Below are positions 47,309 through 61,404 of a stretch of 64,000 bases of DNA, piece after piece. Each line of letters opens with the position of its first letter. Position 1 is the first letter of the stretch. The translations under genes and the position numbers were made by a program. Under the pieces are notes generated by a model. That model saw nothing but the letters and a program-made list of their open reading frames with translations, was not told the DNA's origin and searched no databases. Source of the DNA: Canicola haemoglobinophilus (GTDB lineage Bacteria; Pseudomonadota; Gammaproteobacteria; Enterobacterales; Pasteurellaceae); assembly GCF_002015075.1 (NCBI RefSeq), contig NZ_MUXZ01000017.1, positions 58,328 to 122,327 on the forward strand. The letters are read 5' to 3'.

Positions 47309-48322
47309 TTATGCACCAATTAAACGATAAAGTGCGGTGTCTTTTCTATCTAAATAATGAATTGATTGAATACGGCGAATTGTTCTTGAACGACCACGAA
47401 TTAATAAGGTTTCTGTAGTCGCTAAATTGCCGCGACGTTGAATGCCTTTTAACAAATCACCATTTGTAATACCTGTTGCAGAAAAAACTAAATTATCATC
47501 ATGAACTAAATCATCTAATTTCAGTACTTTATTTACGTCAATGCCCATTTCTTGACAACGGCGAATTTCATCCGCTGCTATTGCTTGGTTTTCTGCTGAT
47601 GCCCCTTTGACTTGATCACGAGGAATTAAACGCGCTTGCATATCGCCACCAAGTGCTCGCACTGCTGCCGCAGCCACCACACCTTCAGGAGCCCCACCAA
47701 TGCCATATAACATATCTACTCCAGTTTCAGGTAAACAACATAAAATTGAGGCTGCAACATCACCATCAGGAATAGCCATCACTTTCACGCCCAAATTCTG
47801 CATATGCTTAATAAAGTCAGAATGACGAGGCTTATCTAATGTAACAACTGTCAATTGAGAAAGTAATTTTCCCATTTTAGAGGCAACACGGCGTAAATTT
47901 TGTTCTAAAGGTAAATCTAAATCCACCATATCTTTCACTTCAGGACCAACAACCAATTTTTCCATGTACATATCTGGCGCTCGTAAAAAAGTATTTTTAC
48001 CACCAGCAGCTAAAACAGATAAAGCATTTGCTTGTCCCATAGCAGTCATTCGAGTTCCTTCAATTGGATCAACGGCTATAGAAATTTCTTCGCCTTTACC
48101 AGAACCAATTTTTTCACCTATATATAACATTGGCGCTTGATCAATTTCTCCTTCGCCGATCACAATTTCACCAGCCATATCAATCTGATTTAGCATCAAA
48201 CGCATAGCTTGCACAGCAGCATCATCCGCTGAGTTTTTATCCCCACGCCCTAACCAAGCAAATCCAGCCAAAGCCGCAGCTTCGGTAACTCTTGAAAATT
48301 CAATAGCCAATGATCTATTCAT
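47309..48322 (-). CDS. glpX: Class II fructose-1,6-bisphosphatase GlpX
   Basis: 337 residues with 'GRGDKNSADDAAVQAM', 'GEGEIDQAPMLYIGE' and 'DPIEGT' metal-binding motifs of the GlpX family. Gluconeogenic enzyme. Divergent from zapB. Confidence 0.97.
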   Translation of the reverse strand: MNRSLAIEFSRVTEAAALAGFAWLGRGDKNSADDAAVQAMRLMLNQIDMAGEIVIGEGEIDQAPMLYIGEKIGSGKGEEISIAVDPIEGTRMTAMGQANALSVLAAGGKNTFLRAPDMYMEKLVVGPEVKDMVDLDLPLEQNLRRVASKMGKLLSQLTVVTLDKPRHSDFIKHMQNLGVKVMAIPDGDVAASILCCLPETGVDMLYGIGGAPEGVVAAAAVRALGGDMQARLIPRDQVKGASAENQAIAADEIRRCQEMGIDVNKVLKLDDLVHDDNLVFSATGITNGDLLKGIQRRGNLATTETLLIRGRSRTIRRIQSIHYLDRKDTALYRLIGA

Positions 48323-48499
48323 ACTGATAATCCTTACTTACTGTTGCCATTAATAAAAAACACCGCTATTTTAGCACCAAGCAAACGCTTGCATAATGGA
48401 AAATAAAAAAATACTGAATTTTTACAATTTCCTTTAAAAATAACTGTCAACTGAGTTAGAATAAACGCGCAAATCAGTTTTATTTAAAAGGAAACCATT

Positions 48500-48718
48500 A
48501 TGTCTTTAGAAATTTTAGACCAATTAGAAGAAAAAATTAAACAAGCAGTTGAAACCATCCAATTACTTCAATTAGAAGTTGAAGAATTAAAAGAAAAAAA
48601 TGAGCAATCTCGCCAAGCTAATGAACAACTGCGTAACGAAAATGAACATTTAAAAAGTGAACATAATAACTGGCAGGAACGTTTACGCTCCTTGTTAGGT
48701 CGTATTGATAACGTTTAA
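48500..48718 (+). CDS. zapB: Cell division factor ZapB
   Basis: 72 residues, an almost uninterrupted coiled coil ('LEILDQLEEKIKQAVETIQLLQLEVEELKEKNEQ'). It stabilises the FtsZ ring through ZapA. Divergent from glpX, as in E. coli and Haemophilus. Confidence 0.93.
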   Translation: MSLEILDQLEEKIKQAVETIQLLQLEVEELKEKNEQSRQANEQLRNENEHLKSEHNNWQERLRSLLGRIDNV

Positions 48719-48736
48719 TTTATAATAAAATATCAT

Positions 48737-48768
48737 GGGCTTAGATTTATTCTAAGCCTATTTTTTTA
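48737..48768 (+). terminator. zapB terminator
   Basis: GGGCTTAGA-TTTAT-TCTAAGCCT hairpin followed by seven Ts. Confidence 0.88.
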
Positions 48769-48789
48769 GCTAAAATTAAGGAAATAAAA

Positions 48790-49239
48790 ATGAATAAAAG
48801 TATTTGTATTTTAACAGGAAGCACTCTAGGTGGAGCAGAATATGTAGCTGAACATGTTCAATCCTTACTAGATGAAAAAAATGTATCTACTCATTTATTA
48901 CATGGTCCATCATTAAATGATGTGATCGAACATAAAAATTGGTTAATAGTAACCTCCACTCATGGTGCTGGTGAACTACCAGATAATTTGAAGCCATTAT
49001 TTGAGGAAATAGTCCAACAAAACCCAGATCTTTCTCAGCTCTATTTTGCTGTCATTGGTTTAGGAAATTCTGATTATGACACTTTTTGTTATGCGGTAAA
49101 CCAAGTAGAAGACATATTACTAAGCAAAAGTGCGGTTAAAATTTCTGAAAGTTTAAAAATTGATGTAATTAGCGTAAATGACCCTGATCATTGTGCTGAA
49201 AACTGGTTAAATGAGATTGATCTAAATTTATTTAGCTAA
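48790..49239 (+). CDS. mioC: MioC flavodoxin-like protein
   Basis: 149 residues. FMN phosphate loop '[15 protein letters not shown]' and '[12 protein letters not shown]', '[15 protein letters not shown]'. A small flavodoxin-domain protein whose gene flanks oriC; its transcription can influence origin firing in E. coli. Confidence 0.95.
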   Translation: MNKSICILTGSTLGGAEYVAEHVQSLLDEKNVSTHLLHGPSLNDVIEHKNWLIVTSTHGAGELPDNLKPLFEEIVQQNPDLSQLYFAVIGLGNSDYDTFCYAVNQVEDILLSKSAVKISESLKIDVISVNDPDHCAENWLNEIDLNLFS

Positions 49240-49648
49240 ATTTTGAACAAAATAAAATGTGGATAACTCAATTAAAAACTGTAAAAATCCTGTTATTTTT
49301 ATAATAATAAGTCATTAATAAAAAGAAACTGTGGATAAATTAATATATTATCCACAGGAAATAATACTGTAATAGATCTGGATCATAACAATTTAAAATA
49401 GGATCTAACTTGTTTATTTAAAAAGGAAAAAATGCATTATTCACAATAAAAAAGATCCTAATAATAAAAACAATAAGATCTTTATATATAAAAAGAGATC
49501 TTATTAATATTAAATCAGATCTAATTTTCGATCATAAAAGATCTCATAGTGATCTATTCTTTAAATCTTCTTTTATGTCTCTAGTAATTTCATGTAGAAT
49601 ACGCAGTTACTTTTAAATGAAAGATCTTTGAGAAAATTTCGGACTATT
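49240..49648 (+). other. Chromosomal replication origin oriC
   Basis: Between mioC and mnmG, the conserved enteric/Pasteurellaceae position. Perfect DnaA boxes TTATCCACA or its complement are at 49258-49266, 49330-49338 and 49348-49356; the last two form an inverted pair 9 bp apart. About a dozen GATC (Dam/SeqA) sites follow, concentrated at ~49375-49625. On the mnmG side there are AT-rich 13-mer-like units starting GATCTTTATAT (~49470), GATCTTATTAA (~49498), GATCTAATTTT (~49517) and GATCTATTCTT (~49552), the expected unwinding element. No ORF here. Confidence 0.93.
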
Positions 49649-51538
49649 ATGTTTTATACAGAAAATTATGATGTGATTGTGATTGGTGGTGGACATGCAG
49701 GAACAGAAGCTGCGCTAGCTCCAGCACATATGGGATTAAAAACCCTTTTATTGACCCATAATATTGATACTTTGGGGCAAATGTCTTGTAACCCAGCGAT
49801 TGGTGGAATTGGAAAAGGGCATTTAGTAAAAGAAATTGATGCTATGGGTGGATTAATGGCTACTGCTGCTGATAAAGCTGGTATTCAATTTCGTACCTTA
49901 AATAGTAGTAAAGGGCCAGCTGTGCGAGCGACAAGAGCTCAAGCGGATCGTGTTTTATATCGCCAAGCAGTAAGGATCGCTTTAGAAAATCAACCTAATT
50001 TAGACATTTTTCAACAAGAAGTTACAGACATCATTTTGGAAAATGATCGTGTTACTGGCGTTGAAACAAAAATGGGTCTGAAATTTCGATCAAGATCAGT
50101 TATTTTAACTGCAGGTACATTTTTAGCAGGTAAGATCCATATTGGATTAGAAAATTATGCTGGTGGACGAGCTGGAGATCCTGCATCCATCAATCTTGCA
50201 GCTAGACTAAGAGATCTTAATTTATGCGTTGATCGATTAAAAACTGGTACACCTCCAAGGATCGATGCTCGTACTATTAATTTTGATATTCTTGCTAAAC
50301 AACATGGCGATGAAAATTTACCTGTTTTCTCTTTTATGGGTTCTGTTGAGCAGCATCCCCGTCAAATACCTTGCTATGTAACTCATACTAATGAGCAAAC
50401 CCATGATGTGATTCGTAACAATCTAGATCGTAGTCCTATGTATACAGGCATTATTGAAGGTATTGGTCCACGTTATTGCCCATCAATTGAAGATAAAGTC
50501 ATGCGTTTTGCTGAACGTAATTCACATCAAATTTATTTAGAACCAGAAGGTTTAACCAGTAATGAAATTTATCCAAATGGTATTTCAACTAGTCTACCTT
50601 TTGATGTTCAAATGAAAATTGTTAATTCAATGAAAGGGCTAGAAAAAGCACGAATTGTTAAACCAGGCTATGCAATTGAATATGATTATTTTGATCCAAG
50701 AGATTTAAAACCTACTTTAGAAACTAAGACTATTTCGGGATTATTCTTCGCTGGACAAATTAATGGAACAACGGGTTATGAAGAAGCGGCAGCACAAGGA
50801 TTATTAGCTGGTATTAATGCTGGATTATTTGTTCAAGATAAAGATCAATGGTTCCCAAGACGAGATCAAGCTTATACAGGTGTATTAGTTGATGATCTTT
50901 GTACCTTAGGCACTAAAGAACCTTATCGTGTTTTCACTTCTCGTGCAGAATATCGTTTATTACTACGTGAAGATAATGCAGATATTCGTTTAACGCCAAT
51001 TGCAAGAGAATTAGGGCTAATTAATGATGCTCGATGGGCAAGATTTAATAAAAAAATGGAAAATATTGAATTAGAACGCCAGCGTTTACGTTCAATTTGG
51101 TTACATCCTCGTTCTGAATATTTAAATGAGGCTAATGAAGTATTAAGTAGCCCGCTTGTTCGTGAAGCAAATGGTGAAGATTTATTGCGTCGCCCTGAAA
51201 TAAATTATCAAATTTTGACCGCACTTACGCCATTTAAACCAGCAATGGAAGATAAAGAAGCGGTTGAGCAGGTTGAAATTGCAATTAAATATCAAGGATA
51301 TATTGAACATCAGCAAGAAGAAATTGAGCGCCAAAAACGTCATGAAAATACAGCTATTCCTACTAATTTTGATTATACAAGTGTATCCGGATTATCTAAT
51401 GAAGTTCGTGCTAAATTAGAACAACATCGACCAGTATCTATTGGACAAGCTAGTCGAATTTCAGGCATCACACCAGCAGCTATTTCTATCTTACTCGTAA
51501 ATTTGAAAAAGCAAGGTATGCTAAAACGAGGTGAATAA
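49649..51538 (+). CDS. mnmG: tRNA uridine-5-carboxymethylaminomethyl modification enzyme MnmG (GidA)
   Basis: 629 residues from ATG 49649, the standard '[22 protein letters not shown]' start; a TTG seven codons earlier is not needed. FAD dinucleotide fold GGGHAG, '[17 protein letters not shown]', '[12 protein letters not shown]' and '[17 protein letters not shown]' are diagnostic. With MnmE it forms cmnm5U34 in tRNA. Stop overlaps rsmG start (TAATG). Confidence 0.98.
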   Translation: MFYTENYDVIVIGGGHAGTEAALAPAHMGLKTLLLTHNIDTLGQMSCNPAIGGIGKGHLVKEIDAMGGLMATAADKAGIQFRTLNSSKGPAVRATRAQADRVLYRQAVRIALENQPNLDIFQQEVTDIILENDRVTGVETKMGLKFRSRSVILTAGTFLAGKIHIGLENYAGGRAGDPASINLAARLRDLNLCVDRLKTGTPPRIDARTINFDILAKQHGDENLPVFSFMGSVEQHPRQIPCYVTHTNEQTHDVIRNNLDRSPMYTGIIEGIGPRYCPSIEDKVMRFAERNSHQIYLEPEGLTSNEIYPNGISTSLPFDVQMKIVNSMKGLEKARIVKPGYAIEYDYFDPRDLKPTLETKTISGLFFAGQINGTTGYEEAAAQGLLAGINAGLFVQDKDQWFPRRDQAYTGVLVDDLCTLGTKEPYRVFTSRAEYRLLLREDNADIRLTPIARELGLINDARWARFNKKMENIELERQRLRSIWLHPRSEYLNEANEVLSSPLVREANGEDLLRRPEINYQILTALTPFKPAMEDKEAVEQVEIAIKYQGYIEHQQEEIERQKRHENTAIPTNFDYTSVSGLSNEVRAKLEQHRPVSIGQASRISGITPAAISILLVNLKKQGMLKRGE

Positions 51539-52176
51539 TGGCTGATTTACAAAGGCAACTAACTGAAAAACTAAATATTTTACTAAAAAGTACCAACCTT
51601 TTACTTACAGAAAAGCAAAAAGAGCAGTTAATTCAGTTAGTTTTGTTACTAAATAAATGGAATAAAGCCTATAACCTGACATCCGTGCGTAATCCAACAG
51701 ATATGCTTGTTAAGCATATTTTAGACAGTATCGTTGTAAGCCCTTATTTACAAGGTCAGCGTTTTATTGATGTTGGAACAGGTCCAGGTTTGCCTGGCTT
51801 GCCTTTGGCTATAATAAATCCTGATAAACAGTTTTTTTTATTAGATAGTCTTGGTAAACGTATCAGCTTTATTCGTAATGCGATCCGTGAAATAGGGATA
51901 ACAAATGTTGAACCAGTATTAAGTCGAGTTGAAGAATTTAAGCCTAATTACCAATTTGATGGTATTTTAAGTAGAGCCTTTGCATCTTTAAAAGATATGA
52001 CTGTATGGTGCCAACATTTATTAACAGAACAAGGTTTATTTTATGCATTAAAAGGGCAATACAACCTTGAAGAAGTGCTACTTTTACCTAATGAGTTTTC
52101 TGTAGTAAAAGTGATTAAATTGGAAATCCCAGAATTGATTGGTGAAAGACATTTGGTTTTATTAAAAAAATGTTAG
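51538..52176 (+). CDS. rsmG: 16S rRNA m7G527 methyltransferase RsmG (GidB)
   Basis: 212 residues, SAM-binding '[17 protein letters not shown]' and '[13 protein letters not shown]', with '[10 protein letters not shown]' further on. Methylates G527 in 16S rRNA. Translationally coupled to mnmG. Confidence 0.97.
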   Translation: MADLQRQLTEKLNILLKSTNLLLTEKQKEQLIQLVLLLNKWNKAYNLTSVRNPTDMLVKHILDSIVVSPYLQGQRFIDVGTGPGLPGLPLAIINPDKQFFLLDSLGKRISFIRNAIREIGITNVEPVLSRVEEFKPNYQFDGILSRAFASLKDMTVWCQHLLTEQGLFYALKGQYNLEEVLLLPNEFSVVKVIKLEIPELIGERHLVLLKKC

Positions 52177-52258
52177 AATAAGTGTAATAATTTATTTATA
52201 ATAATGCTAAATTTGTGATTTATATAAAATTTTTTTTCTTGTTTTTTTAGTTTTTGAG

Positions 52259-52286
52259 TTGAAAGCCCTAAAAACAGGCGTATAAT
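52259..52286 (+). promoter_or_regulatory. Predicted promoter of the atp operon
   Basis: TTGAAA, 16-bp spacer, perfect TATAAT, 38 bp before the atpI ATG. Confidence 0.7.
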
Positions 52287-52323
52287 TGGCTCGCTTTTTG
52301 CAAGTAGTGAATTAAAAGATAAA

Positions 52324-53519
<1,196 letters not shown>

Positions 53520-53599
53520 TTTTTGTTTTATATTTCTAACTTCAGTTAATTACTTTAAAAAACTTAGCTTTTAGCTAAAATTTCTATCTAAATCTATAG

Positions 53600-53863
<264 letters not shown>

Positions 53864-53864
53864 T

Positions 53865-53924
53865 TTAAAGTTGGGTAAAGCAAAAAAGTTGTTTTGTTAT
53901 CCAGAACAATAAATCCAACTTTAA
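53865..53924 (+). promoter_or_regulatory. Intercistronic hairpin between atpE and atpF
   Basis: TTAAAGTTGG (53865-53874) pairs perfectly with CCAACTTTAA (53915-53924). The 3' arm ends directly at the atpF ribosome site AAGGGGGAG, which precedes a GTG start. The structure could protect the abundant atpE message or slow atpF translation. Confidence 0.55.
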
Positions 53925-53934
53925 GGGGGAGATT

Positions 53935-54405
53935 GTGAACTTAAATGCAACATTAATAGGTCAGTTAATTGCTTTCGCTATTTTTGTGTGGTTTTGTATG
54001 AAATATGTATGGCCACCAATTATCAAAGCTATTGAAGAACGCCAAAGTTCTATTGCAAATGCATTAGCCTCAGCTGAAGCTGCAAAAAAAGAGCAAGCTG
54101 ATTCAAAAGTTTTAGTAGAACAAGAAATTAGCCAAGCTAGACTTCAAGCTCAAGAAATTGTAGATCTAGCTAATAAACGTCGCAATGAAATTTTAGATGA
54201 AGTAAGCGTTGAAGCAGAAGCGCTTAAAGCTAAAATTATAGCGCAAGGTTACGCTGAAATTGAAAATGAACGTAAACGTGTTCAAGAGGAATTACGCATT
54301 AAAGTAGCATCGCTTGCGGTTGCTGGTGCTGAGAAAATTGTTGGTCGTTCCATTGATGAAGCGGCGAATAATGACATTATTGATAAATTAGTTGCAGATT
54401 TATAG
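53935..54405 (+). CDS. atpF: ATP synthase F0 subunit b
   Basis: 156 residues from a GTG start with strong Shine-Dalgarno AAGGGGGAG. One N-terminal membrane helix, then a long charged helix forming the stator stalk dimer. Confidence 0.97.
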   Translation: MNLNATLIGQLIAFAIFVWFCMKYVWPPIIKAIEERQSSIANALASAEAAKKEQADSKVLVEQEISQARLQAQEIVDLANKRRNEILDEVSVEAEALKAKIIAQGYAEIENERKRVQEELRIKVASLAVAGAEKIVGRSIDEAANNDIIDKLVADL

Positions 54406-54418
54406 GAAGATTGAGCTT

Positions 54419-54967
54419 ATGTCAGAACTAACTACGATAGCTCGCCCCTATGCAAAAGCAGCATTTGATTTTGCAGTTGAGCAATCTGAACAATATAAAA
54501 GTGCGGTAGAAAAATGGACTAATATGTTAGCTTTTTTGGCAGAACTTATTCATCATGATAAAGTTCAATTATATCTAACAAGTTCAAATTCTACTTTAAA
54601 ACTTGCTGATACTGTTATTTCGATTTGTGGCGAACAACTTGATCAATATGGGCAAAATCTAGTTCGGTTGATGGCAGAAAATAAGCGTTTAGCAGCTCTT
54701 CCTGCTGTATTTAACGAATTTAAATCTTATGTTGAAGAATATAATTCTATAGCACAAGTTGAAGTTATTTCTGCTCAACCATTAAATGATGCGCAGCAAC
54801 AAAAAATTGTTACCGCAATGAAAAAAAGACTTGCTCGTAAAGTGAAATTAAATTGCAGAATAGACAGCTCATTAATTGCAGGAGCTATTATTCGTACAAA
54901 CGATTTTGTTATTGATGGTAGTAGTCGTGGACAAATTAGCCGTCTAGCAAATGAGTTGCAATTATAA
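54419..54967 (+). CDS. atpH: ATP synthase F1 subunit delta
   Basis: 182 residues from ATG 54419-54421 ('[22 protein letters not shown]'), preferred over an in-frame start inside atpF because the family starts here and GGAAGATTGAG lies upstream. Ends '[15 protein letters not shown]'. Links b to the alpha/beta head. Confidence 0.97.
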   Translation: MSELTTIARPYAKAAFDFAVEQSEQYKSAVEKWTNMLAFLAELIHHDKVQLYLTSSNSTLKLADTVISICGEQLDQYGQNLVRLMAENKRLAALPAVFNEFKSYVEEYNSIAQVEVISAQPLNDAQQQKIVTAMKKRLARKVKLNCRIDSSLIAGAIIRTNDFVIDGSSRGQISRLANELQL

Positions 54968-54980
54968 GAGGATATAGAAG

Positions 54981-56519
54981 ATGCAACTAAATTCGACAGA
55001 AATTAGTGAATTAATTAAAAAACGTATTGCCCAGTTTGAAGTGGTAAGCGAAGCCCGTAATACAGGAACAATAGTTTCTGTGAGCGATGGTATTATTCGT
55101 ATCCATGGTTTGAGCGACGTAATGCAAGGGGAAATGATTGCATTACCTAGTAATCGTTATGCTATGGCACTTAACCTTGAACGTGATTCGGTAGGTGCGG
55201 TAGTTATGGGTCCTTATTCTGATTTAGCAGAAGGTATGGAAGTTCAATGTACAGGCCGTATTCTTGAAGTACCAGTTGGTCGTGGATTACTTGGCCGTGT
55301 AGTCAATACGCTTGGTCAACCAATTGATGGTAAAGGTGAGATTGAAAATGACGGTTTCTCTCCTGTAGAAGTTATTGCTCCAGGGGTAATTGAGCGTAAA
55401 TCTGTTGATCAACCTGTACAAACTGGCTATAAAGCGGTTGACTCAATGGTACCAATTGGTCGCGGTCAACGTGAATTAATTATCGGTGACCGTCAAACAG
55501 GTAAAACAGCATTAGCTATTGATGCAATCATTAACCAACGTGATTCAGGCATTAAATGTATCTATGTTGCTATTGGTCAAAAAGCATCAACAATTGCTAA
55601 CGTAGTGCGTAAATTAGAAGAACATGGCGCATTACAAAATACAATCGTTGTTGTTGCATCAGCTTCTGAATCCGCAGCTTTACAATATCTTGCCCCATAT
55701 TCTGGTTGTGCAATGGGGGAATATTTCCGTGATCGTGGTGAAGATGCATTGATTGTTTATGATGATTTATCAAAACAAGCTGTTGCTTATCGTCAAATTT
55801 CATTGCTTTTACGCCGTCCACCTGGTCGTGAGGCCTTCCCTGGTGATGTATTCTATCTACACTCTCGTTTACTTGAGCGTGCATCACGTGTTAGTGAAGA
55901 ATATGTAGAAAAATTCACTAAGGGTGAAGTCAAAGGAAAAACAGGTTCTTTAACCGCACTTCCTATTATTGAAACTCAAGCTGGTGACGTTTCTGCATTC
56001 GTGCCAACCAACGTAATTTCTATTACTGATGGTCAGATCTTCTTAGAGTCTAACTTATTTAACTCAGGTATTCGTCCTGCGGTAAACCCTGGTATTTCGG
56101 TTTCTCGTGTGGGTGGTGCTGCGCAAACTAAAGTTGTTAAGAAATTAGCTGGTGGTATTCGTACTGCACTTGCTCAATATCGTGAATTGGCGGCTTTTGC
56201 TCAGTTTGCTTCAGATCTTGATGAGGCTACACGCAAACAATTGTCACATGGACAAAAAGTAACTGAATTATTAAAACAAAAACAATATTCGCCGTTAAGT
56301 GTTGCTCAACAGGCTTTAGTATTATTTGCTGTTGAATTTGGTTATTTAGATGATGTTGAATTAAGTCATATAGGCGCTTTTGAGACCGCACTTTTAGAAT
56401 ATGCAAACTATAACTACGCAGAATTTATGACGGAATTAACTAAAACTGGTAATTATAATGATGAAATTAAAGACACATTAAAAACCATTTTAGATCAATT
56501 CAAAGCAAATGTTGCGTAG
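54981..56519 (+). CDS. atpA: ATP synthase F1 subunit alpha
   Basis: 512 residues. Walker A '[13 protein letters not shown]', '[43 protein letters not shown]' and the '[11 protein letters not shown]' region. Non-catalytic nucleotide-binding subunit. Confidence 0.98.
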   Translation: MQLNSTEISELIKKRIAQFEVVSEARNTGTIVSVSDGIIRIHGLSDVMQGEMIALPSNRYAMALNLERDSVGAVVMGPYSDLAEGMEVQCTGRILEVPVGRGLLGRVVNTLGQPIDGKGEIENDGFSPVEVIAPGVIERKSVDQPVQTGYKAVDSMVPIGRGQRELIIGDRQTGKTALAIDAIINQRDSGIKCIYVAIGQKASTIANVVRKLEEHGALQNTIVVVASASESAALQYLAPYSGCAMGEYFRDRGEDALIVYDDLSKQAVAYRQISLLLRRPPGREAFPGDVFYLHSRLLERASRVSEEYVEKFTKGEVKGKTGSLTALPIIETQAGDVSAFVPTNVISITDGQIFLESNLFNSGIRPAVNPGISVSRVGGAAQTKVVKKLAGGIRTALAQYRELAAFAQFASDLDEATRKQLSHGQKVTELLKQKQYSPLSVAQQALVLFAVEFGYLDDVELSHIGAFETALLEYANYNYAEFMTELTKTGNYNDEIKDTLKTILDQFKANVA

Positions 56520-56545
56520 TAATAGTTAATTAACGGAGAAATAAA

Positions 56546-58802
<2,257 letters not shown>

Positions 58803-58844
58803 TCACTTCAAGACTGATTAACAGAAAACTTGAAGGAGAAAAAA

Positions 58845-59273
58845 ATGGCAACATTTAAATTAACAGTAGTAAGTGCAGAGCAGCATATTTTTAATGGAGA
58901 AGTTAAAAGTATTCAAGCAACAGGTACTGAAGGTGAGCTAGGTATTTTAGCTGGGCATTTACCCTTGCTTACAGCTATTAAACCGGGAATTATAAAAATC
59001 ACTTTTGAAGATGATGCTGAAGAAGTTATTTATATTTCTGGTGGTTTTTTAGAAGTTCAACCAACTGTTGTAACTGTTTTAGCTGACGTTGCTATTCGTG
59101 GTGAAGAGCTTGACGGCGAACGTATTTTAGAGGCAAAACGCAAAGCTGAACAAAATATTGTTTCTGGTGCCAAAGATGCTAATTATGAAATGTTAGCAGC
59201 TAAGCTTTCAAAAGAGTTAGCGAAATTACGTGCTTACGAATTGACAGAACGTTTAACACAAAGAAAACGTTAA
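58845..59273 (+). CDS. atpC: ATP synthase F1 subunit epsilon
   Basis: 142 residues from ATG 58845 (AAGGAG upstream). N-terminal beta sandwich ('[22 protein letters not shown]') and C-terminal helical hairpin that inhibits rotation. Last gene of the operon. Confidence 0.97.
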   Translation: MATFKLTVVSAEQHIFNGEVKSIQATGTEGELGILAGHLPLLTAIKPGIIKITFEDDAEEVIYISGGFLEVQPTVVTVLADVAIRGEELDGERILEAKRKAEQNIVSGAKDANYEMLAAKLSKELAKLRAYELTERLTQRKR

Positions 59274-59285
59274 GAGTTATTAAAT

Positions 59286-59315
59286 AAAAAAACCGCCATT
59301 TCAGGCGGTTTTTTA
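59286..59315. terminator. Bidirectional terminator ending the atp operon
   Basis: AAAACCGCC / GGCGGTTTT stem with short ATTTCA loop and A/T tracts on both sides, between the convergent atpC and yggL. Confidence 0.92.
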
Positions 59316-59332
59316 TAATCTTTAAAACTAAA

Positions 59333-59671
59333 TTATTTTGCAGGATAATCCCACCAAATATCGAATAATTCGCTGATTTCGATTTGTTGTAAACCGTTTT
59401 GTTCTAACCAGTTTTTCACTAAAGTGCGGTGGTTTTCATCGCATTTTCCTAGTTTTTCTAAGCACACTAAACCTTCCCAATGAAGATAACCACTACCTTC
59501 GTAAGCAAGGCCGTTTTCTTGAATAACTTCACGAATAAAACGATCAACAACTTCATCTACTTGTTCAATAGGGGTATTTTCTGCAAATTGCCAGTTCACT
59601 AAAAAACCAAGCTCTTGGAATTCAGCTAAGTGCATTTTTTTACGTTGTCTTTGATTACGTTTGATCGCCAT
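59333..59671 (-). CDS. yggL: YggL-family (DUF469) ribosome-associated protein
   Basis: 112 residues starting 'MAIKRNQRQRKKMHLAEFQELGFLV' with the C-terminal 'LFDIWWDYPAK'. The YggL family is reported to bind the 50S ribosomal subunit. Basic N-terminus, no membrane segment. Confidence 0.9.
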   Translation of the reverse strand: MAIKRNQRQRKKMHLAEFQELGFLVNWQFAENTPIEQVDEVVDRFIREVIQENGLAYEGSGYLHWEGLVCLEKLGKCDENHRTLVKNWLEQNGLQQIEISELFDIWWDYPAK

Positions 59672-59856
59672 AAATTTCTCCTATCATTACTATCATTGTC
59701 AGGCAGTGCAATAATAGCATATTTATTGTTTTGGCTTAATAAAAAACACATCCCAAGCTAGAGATCCATAAATTATGATATTATTAATAATAGGTTAGAT
59801 TTATATTAAAAAATTGAAATGCATTTAAAATTGATCGTTATTTGTTCTTGTTTTGT

Positions 59857-59884
59857 TTGACAGCTGAAATGATTTAGCTAGAAT
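59857..59884 (+). promoter_or_regulatory. Predicted promoter of the scr operon
   Basis: TTGACA, 16-bp spacer, TAGAAT, 38 bp before scrA. The spacer contains an imperfect inverted repeat AGCT-n10-AGCT (59863-59880), a possible LacI-type (ScrR) operator. Confidence 0.55.
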
Positions 59885-59922
59885 AAAATCATCAATTCCA
59901 TAATTAATTTGAGGTAATTTAT

Positions 59923-61335
59923 ATGAATTTTCCGCAAATCGCCCAGCAAGTGATTGATAGACTTGGTGGCAAAGAAAATATTTCCGCTGCAGCACATTGT
60001 GCAACTCGTCTGCGTATGGTGGTTAAAGATGAATCTTTAATTGACAAAGAAGGCATTGAAAATATTGATGGTGTAAAAGGGCAATTTTCCGTAGCAGGTC
60101 AATACCAGATTATTTTTGGTTCTGGCACAGTGAACAAAGTCCACGCCGAATTAACTCAACAACTTGGTATTGGCGATATGACAACTTCTGAGGTTGCCAG
60201 TGCGGGTTCGGAAAAACAAAATCCATTACAAAGAGCGGTTAAAGGCTTAGCCGATATTTTCGTGCCTATTATTCCAGCAATTGTTGCTGGTGGTTTGTTG
60301 ATGGGTATTCATAGTATGCTGACGGCAAAAGGCTTCTTTGCAGAAGGCGTGAATGTGGTGGATATGTACCCTGGCATTGCGGATTTAGTCGATTTAATGA
60401 ACACATTTGCCAATGCACCTTTCGTATTCTTGCCTGTATTACTAGGCTTTTCAGCAACACGCAAATTTGGTGGAAATCCATTCTTAGGGGCTGCGTTGGG
60501 GATGTTATTAGTTCACCCAGCACTCGCTGATGGTTGGAACTATGCTTTAACTCTTGCTAATGGCAATATCAAATATTGGAATGTACTTGGCTTAGAAATT
60601 GAGCGTGTAGGTTATCAAGGTACAGTGATTCCAACCTTAGTAGCAGCTTGGGTACTTGCAACTCTTGAAAAAGGCTTCCGTAAGATTGTACCTTCATTTT
60701 TAGATAACTTAATTACACCGCTCTTTTCACTCTTTATTGCAGGCTTCCTTGCCTTTACGATTATTGGTCCTTTAGGACGTGAAGCAGGTTCACTTATCAG
60801 TGCAGGTTTAACTTGGCTATATGACAGCTTAGGTTTTATTGGCGGAGCAATTTTCGGTACCTTCTACGCCCCAATCGTTATCACAGGGATGCACCAAACC
60901 TTTATTGCCGTTGAAACCCAATTATTAGCGGAAATGGTCAATACTGGCGGTACATTTATCTTCCCTATTGCGGCAATGTCAAACGTTGCCCAAGGTGCAG
61001 CTTGTTTAGGAGCTGCCTTCGTAATGAAAGATCAAAAAGTGCGTGGCATTGCGGTTCCATCGGGAATTTCTGCATTACTTGGTATTACAGAACCTGCGAT
61101 GTTTGGGGTAAATCTACGTTACCGTTATCCATTTATCGCTGCGATGATTGGCTCGGGCGTTTCAAGTGCATTTATTGCATTTTTTAATGTGAAAGCAATT
61201 GCATTAGGTGCCGCAGGATTACCAGGTATTCCATCAATCAAACCAGATAGCCTTGCTATGTATTGTGTTGGAATGGCAATTTCTGCCGGATTAGCCTTTA
61301 CGATTACGGTGATTTTAGGTAAACGAGCAAAATAA
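59923..61335 (+). CDS. scrA: Sucrose-specific PTS enzyme IIBC
   Basis: 470 residues. N-terminal IIB domain with phosphorylated Cys in 'AAHCATRLRMVV' (Cys27), then a membrane IIC domain ('FVPIIPAIVAGGLLMG', 'GMHQTFIAVETQLL', 'LLGITEPAMFGVNLRY'). There is no IIA domain, so phosphate should come from the general glucose IIA protein. It imports sucrose as sucrose-6-phosphate for ScrB. Not found in typical H. influenzae. Confidence 0.93.
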   Translation: MNFPQIAQQVIDRLGGKENISAAAHCATRLRMVVKDESLIDKEGIENIDGVKGQFSVAGQYQIIFGSGTVNKVHAELTQQLGIGDMTTSEVASAGSEKQNPLQRAVKGLADIFVPIIPAIVAGGLLMGIHSMLTAKGFFAEGVNVVDMYPGIADLVDLMNTFANAPFVFLPVLLGFSATRKFGGNPFLGAALGMLLVHPALADGWNYALTLANGNIKYWNVLGLEIERVGYQGTVIPTLVAAWVLATLEKGFRKIVPSFLDNLITPLFSLFIAGFLAFTIIGPLGREAGSLISAGLTWLYDSLGFIGGAIFGTFYAPIVITGMHQTFIAVETQLLAEMVNTGGTFIFPIAAMSNVAQGAACLGAAFVMKDQKVRGIAVPSGISALLGITEPAMFGVNLRYRYPFIAAMIGSGVSSAFIAFFNVKAIALGAAGLPGIPSIKPDSLAMYCVGMAISAGLAFTITVILGKRAK

Positions 61336-61349
61336 TTAGGATATTTTAT

Positions 61350-61376
61350 AGAGCTGATAATATTCAGCTCTTTTTT
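61350..61376 (+). terminator. Intercistronic terminator/attenuator between scrA and scrK
   Basis: AGAGCTGA-n6-TCAGCTCT followed by six Ts, inside the 69-bp scrA-scrK gap. It should lower downstream expression relative to scrA or stabilise the scrA message. Confidence 0.7.
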
Positions 61377-61404
61377 CACAATAATTTTAGAGAGTAAGTA
61401 TAAA

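Noticed and set aside
49240..49648. tRNA or small RNA gene in the mioC-mnmG gap
   Set aside because: No cloverleaf or T-loop motif is visible; the DnaA boxes and GATC clusters explain the sequence as oriC.
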